Shown here one piece after another: positions 57,384 through 64,000 of a stretch of DNA of 64,000 nucleotides (its first letter is position 1; each line of letters begins with the position of its first letter). The position numbers and the translations under genes were made by a program. The notes beneath the pieces are model-generated. The model searched no databases, was not told the DNA's origin, and worked only from the letters and a program-made list of their open reading frames with translations. The stretch covers positions 95,552-159,551 of the forward strand of contig NZ_KE383814.1 in NCBI RefSeq assembly GCF_000422285.1, written 5' to 3'. This DNA is from Desulfatiglans anilini DSM 4660. Lineage in GTDB: Bacteria > Desulfobacterota > DSM-4660 > Desulfatiglandales > Desulfatiglandaceae.

Positions 57384-58893
57384 ACTATTTAAAGCGGCGA
57401 CTTCGGAAGGATCTGCCCGGCTAAGCCTGCCGGGGCTTTTGGAGTCTCTGGGGCAGGATCGAGTCGCGTCCTTGGGTGGGATCCAGCGGCACCAGGTGGA
57501 TATTTTTCACATCTTTCTTTGCTACCTGGCGGGCTCTGTGCTCGCGCGGGCCAGTCGGGACTCGCCGACTCAGACGGCCGCCTTCTGGCGCGAAGGCTTG
57601 CGGTCCCTGGTTGACAAGGATGACGACTGCGCATGGGAACTGGTGGTTGAAGATCCGACCAAATCAGCGTTCATGCAGCCACCGGTCTCGAAGCAGCGGG
57701 TTTTCGAAACAGACTACAAGCACAAGTCGGACACTCTTGACGCGTTGGATGTGCTCCAGACGGCAAAGAATCATGACATCAAAACGGCGCGTGCGCATTG
57801 GGGGGATGAGGAAGCTTGGGTTTTTGCCCTGATCTCGCACCAGAACAGCTCAGGGTTCCTAGGGCAGGGGAATTACGGCATCGCGCGCATGAACGGCGGT
57901 TTCGGTAGCCGAGTATGCGTCGGATGGCAGGAAAACCGGCGTCCCGGCAGGCGTTTTCAAAGAGACGTCAGAATCCTCATGGCACATAGGAAAAACCTAC
58001 TGAAGGAGCCTTACCCTTATATCGATCGAGGTTTGACTTGCCTTTGGACCGAGCCATGGGACGGGGTTGAGAGCCTCCCGCTCTCAAAGCTCGACCCTTT
58101 CTTTATCGAGGTCGCCAGGAGAGTGAGGCTATTGGATCGAAATGGCCCATCGGTTTTCAGCGCTACGTCGAAGACAAGCAGGGTTTCGGCAAAAGATTCA
58201 AAAGGAAATATCGGCGACCCCTGGACACCTGTCAAAGAATCCGACTCATCGGCTCTGACCCCATCTGCCAGCGGATTCACGCCCGAGCTTTTACGGAATC
58301 TGATCTTCCGTGATAACTACCTGCTATCCCCCATCCAGACCCCGGCTTCGGATGAGGGGGCCGGCTGGTTTTGTGCTTCGGTGCTTGTGCGCGGGCAGGG
58401 GACCACGGACGGGTTTCATGAAGCCGCTATTCGAATACCCGCTCGTGCCAGAGCGTTTCTGTTCGGAGGAGGCAAGCCCATTGATCAATTGGCGGAATGG
58501 TCCAAACTGGGGCTCGATATGGCAGGCGATATCCGAAACAGATGCCTCAGACCCTCGCTCTACTCGCTGATGGAAGGCGGACCAGACAAGGTAGATTTCG
58601 GCAAACGCGAAATCACTGCTTGGGTGGATTCACAGGCTCGCCTTTTTTCCCGTGCCTGGCAGCCGCGCTATTTCAAATGGCTCTGGTCTACCCTGGATGC
58701 TGAAGATACCGTGGCCGCCCTGCGACCATGGCTCCTCGAGCTAAAGCACCTTTCGCAGGCACTTCTTGAAAAGGCATTTCGCATTTGCCCGGCCAGAAGC
58801 GGACGAGGATATCGTGCCATCTCCCGAGCCAATGCCGTCTTTTTCGGCGGACTCAACAAAAACTTTGCCGACTATATGGAGGAACGGAAATGA
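57364..58893 (+). CDS. cas8e: Cascade large subunit Cas8e (CasA/Cse1), divergent form, 509 aa
   Basis: By position, size and the MNVLTDELF start (compare the MNLL-D start of CasA) this is the Cascade subunit that recognises the PAM. The chain differs from the best known CasA: instead of the IPV-type N-terminus it has LSLPGLLESLGQDRVASLGGIQRHQVDIFHIFLCYL, then LQTAKNHDIKTARA, SSGFLGQGNYGIARMNGGFGSR, EPWDGVESLPLSKLDPFFIEVARRVRL and a C-terminal helical bundle. ATG at 57364 is preferred over ATG 57346, both within cas3. It ends in an ATGA overlap with cas11. Confidence 0.85.
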   Translation: MNVLTDELFKAATSEGSARLSLPGLLESLGQDRVASLGGIQRHQVDIFHIFLCYLAGSVLARASRDSPTQTAAFWREGLRSLVDKDDDCAWELVVEDPTKSAFMQPPVSKQRVFETDYKHKSDTLDALDVLQTAKNHDIKTARAHWGDEEAWVFALISHQNSSGFLGQGNYGIARMNGGFGSRVCVGWQENRRPGRRFQRDVRILMAHRKNLLKEPYPYIDRGLTCLWTEPWDGVESLPLSKLDPFFIEVARRVRLLDRNGPSVFSATSKTSRVSAKDSKGNIGDPWTPVKESDSSALTPSASGFTPELLRNLIFRDNYLLSPIQTPASDEGAGWFCASVLVRGQGTTDGFHEAAIRIPARARAFLFGGGKPIDQLAEWSKLGLDMAGDIRNRCLRPSLYSLMEGGPDKVDFGKREITAWVDSQARLFSRAWQPRYFKWLWSTLDAEDTVAALRPWLLELKHLSQALLEKAFRICPARSGRGYRAISRANAVFFGGLNKNFADYMEERK

Positions 58894-59387
58894 CGGAAAA
58901 CAAGAATCGCTCGCCGGCTGCTCATGTGCCGGAATTGGCGGCCATCCTCAAGGCAGAGCACTTCCCCACCGGGGAGCGGGCCGCGCTGAAACGGATGGCA
59001 TTGGACGGACCTGCGCCTCTGGCCTTCCACCGGTTTATGCTGCGGCACATTGATCCTCCGTGGCATGCGGATGTGCTTATTCCGGCATGGCGGGCGCTGC
59101 TCTGTGCGCTGGCGATCCAAAGGGACGGAGGCTTTGACCCTTCAAGACCCTTGGGACAAACCTTGGCTGAGGCTGACTTTTCCGAACATCGACTCGAAAG
59201 ACTTCTGGCTGCCGGTGGAGGAACTCTCCGCAGCCTAGCCCTTCGCGCCGCTCGCCAGATAGCGGCCAAAGGGATCGCGGCGGACTGGAGACAATTGGCC
59301 GAACTGCTTTTCAGTCGTGATCCGGAAATTCGCGAAAGCGTCAACCGGCGCATAGCCCGAGACTTTTACCGAACCCTGCAATCCTAA
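58890..59387 (+). CDS. casB: Cascade small subunit Cas11e (CasB/Cse2), 165 aa
   Basis: Small alpha-helical subunit, present in two copies along the crRNA backbone of Cascade. Sequence is arginine/alanine rich and helical (PLAFHRFMLRHIDPPWHAD, WRALLCALAIQR, LGQTLAEADFSEHRLERLLAA, DWRQLAELLFSRDPEIRESVNRRIARDFYRTL). These last blocks match the Cse2 C-terminus. The start codon overlaps the cas8e stop (ATGA). Confidence 0.9.
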   Translation: MTENKNRSPAAHVPELAAILKAEHFPTGERAALKRMALDGPAPLAFHRFMLRHIDPPWHADVLIPAWRALLCALAIQRDGGFDPSRPLGQTLAEADFSEHRLERLLAAGGGTLRSLALRAARQIAAKGIAADWRQLAELLFSRDPEIRESVNRRIARDFYRTLQS

Positions 59388-59403
59388 AACCGGGAGGAAT
59401 GAA

Positions 59404-60576
59404 ATGTTCTTGCAGATTCACACCCTGACGTCCTATGCCCCAGCACTACTCAACCGCGACGACGCCGGCCTCGCAAAGCGCATCCCGTTCGGGAACGCGG
59501 AGCGTATGCGCGTTTCCTCCCAGTGTCTCAAAAAACACTGGCGTGACGAACTTCACCGTAGACTCGATCTCCCGAAAGGCATCCGGTCCAGAATGTTTTT
59601 CGAGAGGGAGGTCTGGCGCAGAGCGGTAACCGCCGGCGTTGATGAAGAGACGGCAATGAAACTCGTAACAGCCCTGATGAAGGCTCTGATCACCGCCAAA
59701 GATGGAAAAGCCAAACAGACAGACGGCAACCCGCTGCATCTGAAACAGCCGGTGCTCTTCGGAAAACCGGAGGCGGACTACCTGGTAAGCCTGGTCACCG
59801 ATTGCGCAGGGTCTGGAAAAGACCCGGACAAGGAACTAAAAGAGAGACTAAAGGCTGAGAAATACAATTTGCGCGCATTGATGAAATCGGCTGGACAGGA
59901 TGATCTTGTAGCCGGGATCGAAGGGGCCCTGTTCGGCCGCTTTGTGACATCCGACATCCTGGCGCGTGTTGACGCCTCGGTTCATGTGGCCCACGCCTTC
60001 ACGGTGCATCCGCTCCAAACGGAAGTGGACTACTTCACGGTCGTCGATGATTTGAAGGAAGAACTTGAGCATGCCGGCGCCGCCCATGCAGGTGATATGG
60101 AGCTCGGAGCAGGGGTGTTCTACGGATACGTTGTCGTAGACGTGCCGCTCCTGATTTCAAACCTCTGCGGCTGCGACCGCTCAGCATGGAAAGCACAGCC
60201 CCAGGAGACTGTAAAAGACGGCAAAGATGTGCTCGAGCGCCTTATCAACGCCATCGCTACAGTCAGTCCCGGCGCAAAGCTGGGCTCGACCGCTCCTTAC
60301 GCCAGGGCAGCCCTGGTGTTGCTGGAATGCGGTGAATACCAGCCGCGGACCCTAGCCAATGCCTACCTTGAAGCGCTTCTGCCTAAGGGGGACATCATGC
60401 AGACGGCTGTGGATAGGTTGGGAGTTCATCTCAGTGAACTGGACGGCATGTACGGCCGAAACGAAGAGCGTTTTATAGCATCCACCAAAGCGACTTCGGC
60501 TTTCCAGGAAGCTCTAAGGGGAACTCTAGCCCAATCTGTAGAAGGGTCTCTCGGCGCCCTGTGGAGAGAGGAATAA
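59404..60576 (+). CDS. casC: Cascade backbone subunit Cas7e (CasC/Cse4), 390 aa
   Basis: RAMP-fold protein, six copies of which bind the crRNA spacer. The start FLQIHTLTSYAPALLNRDDAGLAKRIPFGNAERMRVSSQCLKKHWR is the CasC signature, with GRFVTSDILARVDASVHVAHAFTVHPLQTEVDYFTVVDDL in the middle and GAGVFYGYVVVDVPLL later. GGAGG lies before the ATG. The last base overlaps the cas5 start. Confidence 0.94.
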   Translation: MFLQIHTLTSYAPALLNRDDAGLAKRIPFGNAERMRVSSQCLKKHWRDELHRRLDLPKGIRSRMFFEREVWRRAVTAGVDEETAMKLVTALMKALITAKDGKAKQTDGNPLHLKQPVLFGKPEADYLVSLVTDCAGSGKDPDKELKERLKAEKYNLRALMKSAGQDDLVAGIEGALFGRFVTSDILARVDASVHVAHAFTVHPLQTEVDYFTVVDDLKEELEHAGAAHAGDMELGAGVFYGYVVVDVPLLISNLCGCDRSAWKAQPQETVKDGKDVLERLINAIATVSPGAKLGSTAPYARAALVLLECGEYQPRTLANAYLEALLPKGDIMQTAVDRLGVHLSELDGMYGRNEERFIASTKATSAFQEALRGTLAQSVEGSLGALWREE

Positions 60577-61307
60577 TGAAAGGTCTTATTCTGCGTTTCG
60601 ATGCTCCTTTGATGAGTTTCGGCGGTGTGAAGGTCGACCAGAACAACCCTACAGAACGGTTTCCCGGCCTTTCCATGATGGCTGGGATGTTTGCCAACGC
60701 GTTCGGCTGGACTCACAAGGATACGGAGAAGATCCAGCAACTACAGGGGAGGCTCATCTGCGCCTCGCGCTGGGATATCGAGCCGACTCTCATCCTGGAC
60801 TATCAGACCGTTGATCTCAATCAACCAAAGATGAAATCTCCGGGCTGGACCACTTGGGGAGTTCCCGAGCATCGCGAAGGGGGCCCGGACGCAAAATTTG
60901 GAACGCACCAGAGGTACCGTTTTTATCTGGCCAACGGTGTGTTGATTTTAGTCATCGCCTTACCTGATGAAAGTTTCCCGGACATCTTAGCTGTTGAGAA
61001 GGCCTTGGATCGGCCGGCGCGGCCACTGTTCATAGGCCGCAAAACATGCTTGCCTTCGTCGCCCATTTTAGTGGGGCGGATCGAAGGCGAAAACGTTCTG
61101 GACATGCTGCAACAGATTCCCCGGGCATGTCGACAGGCTTCATCAAATAAGGAAATCATGCCCGCCTGTTGGCCGGCCGACCTCGGCAATAAAAGGGCTG
61201 GACACGCCCGGGAGGTTTTTGACCTGCGGGACTGGAAAAGTCAACTGCACCGAGGCAGCCGTTCCATAGCAGAAGGTTTGATCGAGGAGGCATCTCAATG
61301 TTCATGA
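60576..61307 (+). CDS. casD: Cascade subunit Cas5e (CasD), 243 aa
   Basis: RAMP protein holding the 5' handle of the crRNA. The N-terminus LILRFDAPLMSFGGVKVDQNNPTERFPGLSMMAGMFANAFGW is the Cas5 signature; CPASxP-like RKTCLPSSPIL follows at ~165. ATG at 60576 is preferred over ATG 60561, because GAGAGG precedes it and homology starts there. It overlaps cas6e by 10 bases. Confidence 0.92.
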   Translation: MKGLILRFDAPLMSFGGVKVDQNNPTERFPGLSMMAGMFANAFGWTHKDTEKIQQLQGRLICASRWDIEPTLILDYQTVDLNQPKMKSPGWTTWGVPEHREGGPDAKFGTHQRYRFYLANGVLILVIALPDESFPDILAVEKALDRPARPLFIGRKTCLPSSPILVGRIEGENVLDMLQQIPRACRQASSNKEIMPACWPADLGNKRAGHAREVFDLRDWKSQLHRGSRSIAEGLIEEASQCS

Positions 61308-62074
61308 TCGATATGCATCTTGATGCAGCCAAGTTGATGCGGTTTGCGCAAATGCAGGGCCACCCCCTGTCTTCGGACGAAGACTTCGGCTACATGTCGC
61401 ATGCTTGGATGTTGGCTGCATTTGGCAGTTTGGCGCCTAAGCCTTTCAGGATTTTGGAGCGCCGCGACGGGCTCCATCTCCTTGGATACGCAGAGTATTC
61501 GGCGAGTGCGCTTTGTGAGCACGCGCGGCACTTTGCCGAACCCGCTGCATCTGAGGTCTGTCAGTGGGATGCGATAGCTTCTAAAAGCATGCCGGACACT
61601 TGGGAAAAGGGAAGACGACTTGGATTCGAGGTCCGGGCGTGCCCGGTATCTCGCAAAGGAAAAGAAAGGGACGTGTTCCTCTCTGCTCTGGAACATGCCA
61701 AGGCACTTGGGGAAAGAGTGCCTCAAAGGGAAAAAGTCTACGCAGACTGGTTGGTCCAGAGAATGAAGGGCGCCATAAAACCGGGGGGAGATTTTATCGA
61801 CCCGACAGGCAACTCGGAAGAACCTGTCGTTGAACTGCTTCCTGCCGGGATCTCAATTGTGGGGTTAAGGAGGATAAAGCTTCTTAGAAGCACAAAGGGC
61901 GCAAGTCCCAATCGGAGGAAATCCATCGAAAGACCGGATGTCTTGTTCTCAGGCGAGTTCCGGATCCGGCGGACTGAGGCATTCGTCAACCTTTTGAGAC
62001 GAGGCATTGGGCGTCATCGTGCCTTCGGGTTTGGAATGCTTCTCCTGCGGCCTCCTGCGGAGCACCTGTTATAG
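61298..62074 (+). CDS. casE: crRNA endoribonuclease Cas6e (CasE), 258 aa
   Basis: Cleaves the repeat hairpin of the precursor transcript and stays bound to the crRNA 3' end. Two RAMP folds; the C-terminal glycine-rich loop GIGRHRAFGFGMLLL is the family mark. His35 in YMSHAWML is the best candidate for the catalytic histidine (His22 is a second option). Overlaps cas5 by 10 bases and ends 9 bases before cas1. Confidence 0.92.
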   Translation: MFMIDMHLDAAKLMRFAQMQGHPLSSDEDFGYMSHAWMLAAFGSLAPKPFRILERRDGLHLLGYAEYSASALCEHARHFAEPAASEVCQWDAIASKSMPDTWEKGRRLGFEVRACPVSRKGKERDVFLSALEHAKALGERVPQREKVYADWLVQRMKGAIKPGGDFIDPTGNSEEPVVELLPAGISIVGLRRIKLLRSTKGASPNRRKSIERPDVLFSGEFRIRRTEAFVNLLRRGIGRHRAFGFGMLLLRPPAEHLL

Positions 62075-62083
62075 GGAGGGGGG

Positions 62084-62980
62084 ATGAGCAACGGCACCCT
62101 TTTACCTGGGCGACTGGGACTAGCCACCGCAAGGGTACCCTACGTGGACCGGCACGGTCTGGTAGGTCTTTCTCGTGGAAGGCTTTTCGTTGAAGACGGG
62201 ACCCTTCGGTTCGTCTGTGCAAAGTCTGATGAACTGGATGCCGGGGATTACGCCATCCCCTATCAAAACATTTCAATGATCCTCCTGGGTCCCGGTTCAA
62301 CAGTCAGCCATGATGCCCTCAGATTGCTTGCACGGCACGGGGTTCTATTGGCAGCGGTCGGCGAAGGATGGGTCAAGTATTATACGGCACCTCCGATGGG
62401 GCAGGGCCGCAGCAATGTGGCTCGTGCCCACGCGCTTCTCTGGGCAAATGAAAAAAAGCGGATCGGAGTTGCGAAGAACATGTACGCCATTCGTTTCTCC
62501 ATGATCAATCGTCACCAGGATATCAACGTTTTGAGGGGTATCGAAGGTAGCCGAATGAAAACGGCCTACAAACTCCTGGCGGACCGGCACGATATTCCAT
62601 GGAATGGAAGACGCTACGACCGGTCGGATCCCACCGCTGCTGATATACCAAACCAGGCCATCAATCATGCTGCAACCTTTGTGGAGTGCGCCGCAGATAT
62701 AGCCGTGGCGGCCGTCGGGGCCCTGCCCCCGCTCGGCTTTATCCACGAGGATTCGAGCAATGCCTTCACCCTGGACATAGCCGACCTTTACAGGACCGAA
62801 CTTACCATCCCGCTGGCTTTTCGATGTGCGCATCAGATATTGAACGACCCAAGGGCTGTTCTTGAACGGCTGATTCGCCAGGAAGCATCAAAAGAGTTTA
62901 GGCGCTTTAAACTGATTCCAAAGATGATCGACCGTATTAAGGATTTGCTGCATGGCAATGACGGTGGTGGTGACGCGTAA
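62084..62980 (+). CDS. cas1: CRISPR integrase Cas1, type I-E, 298 aa
   Basis: Metal-dependent integrase for spacer acquisition, acting with Cas2. Catalytic residues are visible: Glu154 in LRGIEGSRMK, His221 in GFIHEDSSNAF and Asp231/234 in TLDIADLYR. The short N-terminal beta domain and total length match Cas1e. GGGAGGGGGG lies immediately before the ATG. It overlaps cas2 by 29 bases. Confidence 0.96.
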   Translation: MSNGTLLPGRLGLATARVPYVDRHGLVGLSRGRLFVEDGTLRFVCAKSDELDAGDYAIPYQNISMILLGPGSTVSHDALRLLARHGVLLAAVGEGWVKYYTAPPMGQGRSNVARAHALLWANEKKRIGVAKNMYAIRFSMINRHQDINVLRGIEGSRMKTAYKLLADRHDIPWNGRRYDRSDPTAADIPNQAINHAATFVECAADIAVAAVGALPPLGFIHEDSSNAFTLDIADLYRTELTIPLAFRCAHQILNDPRAVLERLIRQEASKEFRRFKLIPKMIDRIKDLLHGNDGGGDA

Positions 62981-63260
62981 CGTGAGGGACAGGATCCGGG
63001 GATTTCTGTCGTCCACTATGCTTGAACTCGCGCCAGGCGTATATACGGCGCCCAGAATCTCCCCCGCTGTGCGAGATAGAATTTGGGATGTTCTGAGCGA
63101 CTGGTATTTATATGAAAATGATGCATCGATCGTGATGCTCTGGGCGGACAATACGTCCGCCGGGGGGCAGGCGATTCGAATCTTAGGGTCTCCTCCGATC
63201 GAACTGGTCGAAATAGACGGTTTGATCGTGTCCCGCCGACAAGGTTCTTTGACAACATGA
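62952..63260 (+). CDS. cas2: CRISPR acquisition protein Cas2, type I-E, 102 aa
   Basis: Dimeric structural partner of Cas1. The start MTVVVTRNVRDRIRGFLSSTMLELAPGVYTAP is the Cas2e signature, followed by DRIWDVLSDWY and SIVMLWADNTSAGGQAIRILG. The Cas2e C-terminal tail (EIDGLIVSRR) that contacts Cas1 is present. Start ATG 62952 or 62958 (residue 3). It is the last cas gene, followed by the leader. Confidence 0.94.
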   Translation: MAMTVVVTRNVRDRIRGFLSSTMLELAPGVYTAPRISPAVRDRIWDVLSDWYLYENDASIVMLWADNTSAGGQAIRILGSPPIELVEIDGLIVSRRQGSLTT

Positions 63261-63420
63261 ACCTTATAGAAACGCTTTATTAAACGGTTCTATCGAGGTT
63301 TTTAGGCTTGAAAAAAACTCCTTCAAGAGCCCTCAACCTTTTTGAATGCTGTTCGCTGGAACGGGAATTTTTAGAGCGAAATCCTTAAAGTTTAATCATT
63401 TTAATTTGTTACTAGCAAGA
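63261..63420 (+). promoter_or_regulatory. CRISPR leader
   Basis: A 160-base AT-rich stretch between cas2 and the first repeat with no open frame. It should hold the array promoter and the Cas1-Cas2 integration site. The last bases before the first repeat are ACTAGCAAGA. The leader side shows that new spacers enter at the 63421 end and that transcription runs on the plus strand. Confidence 0.8.
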
Positions 63421-64000
63421 GTTTCCCCCGCGCATGCGGGGATCGACCTGGGAAGGCCGACTTCATGAGCCATCAGCATAGGTTTCCCCCGCGCATGCGG
63501 GGATCGACCTGCTCAAAGCGGACGCGAATGGCTTGCCCGTGGGTTTCCCCCGCGCATGCGGGGATCGACCCGCACGATTGGTCGCGGATATACTGGTAGA
63601 AATGTTTCCCCCGCGCATGCGGGGATCGACCCTTATGATGGGAGTAAGGCGAATAGTGGTGTAAGTTTCCCCCGCGCATGCGGGGATCGACCCCTGGAGG
63701 ATAGCGGGATAGCGGCGGCTGACCTGTTTCCCCCGCGCATGCGGGGATCGACCTGCCACTTAATATATCCAACCGCCGGAGATACGGTTTCCCCCGCGCA
63801 TGCGGGGATCGACCTGGGAGCTTGCCGCAGGGGCGCTGAGTGACAGCGTTTCCCCCGCGCATGCGGGGATCGACCGTGCTACCAAACATGGATTAGTCAC
63901 TGATCTAAGTTTCCCCCGCGCATGCGGGGATCGACCCGTCACTTTGCAAGCGTATTCGGAGATAATATAGTTTCCCCCGCGCATGCGGGGATCGACCCCC
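63421..64000 (+). CRISPR. Type I-E CRISPR array, at least 10 repeats, runs off the window
   Basis: Identical 28-bp repeats start at 63421, 63482, 63543, 63604, 63665, 63726, 63787, 63848, 63909 and 63970, a constant 61-base period giving 33-base spacers (nine complete). The repeat begins GTTTCCCCC, ends GATCGACC, and contains the palindrome CCCCGC-GCAT-GCGGGG (repeat positions 6-21) expected as the Cas6e hairpin. Bases on both sides of the repeat are variable. No repeat shows a change, so the decayed trailer end is not reached. The array continues beyond position 64000. Confidence 0.98.

Noticed and set aside
63463..63984. Several open frames in the CRISPR array with repeated RSPHARGK or DPRMRGGN peptides
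   Set aside because: They are translations of the CRISPR repeats and spacers, a common annotation error.
52549..64000. A direct repeat of the tRNA-Asp 3' end inside the window
   Set aside because: I looked by eye for the GTTCGATCC...CTCCCGCCA segment downstream and did not find a second copy, so no attachment-site pair is annotated.

Overview
The window is GC-rich chromosomal DNA that most likely comes from an anaerobic deltaproteobacterium (Desulfobacterota). This is an inference from gene content: a tetrahaem class III cytochrome c, a 4-hydroxybenzoyl-CoA-reductase-like molybdoenzyme, an A-type flavo-diiron protein, a polyferredoxin, an ADP-forming acyl-CoA synthetase fused to a GNAT domain, and a DHH-CBS-poly(A)polymerase fusion. 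No rRNA or species marker is present, so the genus is not called.

Layout. 0-10 kb: end of a truncated gene, a Ski2-like helicase, a two-gene unit on the minus strand (NMT1-type binding protein plus Cache-HAMP-SpoIIE phosphatase), pyrK-pyrD and an M18 aminopeptidase. 10-23 kb: two unknown proteins, a DEAD-box RNA helicase with a repetitive tail, a three-subunit molybdenum hydroxylase preceded by a VOC protein, a tetrahaem cytochrome and the acyl-CoA synthetase/acetyltransferase. 22.5-23.7 kb: an AT-rich vapBC islet with a clear palindromic operator. 23.7-32 kb: a long minus-strand housekeeping run (rpoZ, dnaJ, dksA, DHH-CBS-PAP, trpS, scpA, scpB, rluB, tRNA-Val). 32-42 kb: comM, penicillin-binding protein 1A, lptB, then a redox set (Tat-exported DUF362 protein, NapH/NapG-like polyferredoxin, flavo-diiron protein) and an omega-amidase-like hydrolase. 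43-52.4 kb: a SWIM/SNF2 helicase and the tig-clpP-clpX-lon proteostasis cluster.

At 52.5 kb come tRNA-Val(TAC) and tRNA-Asp(GTC). Composition changes directly after tRNA-Asp: long AT-richer spacers, an Mrr-family restriction endonuclease, then a complete type I-E CRISPR-Cas operon (cas3, cas8e, cas11, cas7, cas5, cas6e, cas1, cas2), an AT-rich leader and at least ten 28-bp repeats running to the window edge. I read this as a defence island whose left end is at tRNA-Asp; the right end is outside the window.

The least explained signal is a family of dispersed intergenic repeats at about 6.14, 18.14, 32.01, 33.86 and 42.59 kb. The better copies have imperfect terminal inverted repeats and an internal hairpin whose arms change in a compensatory way between copies. 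Three of the five lie between divergently transcribed genes. Other points of interest are the transporter-less binding protein/phosphatase pair with an 11-G tract in the sensor gene, and the long structured leader before tig.
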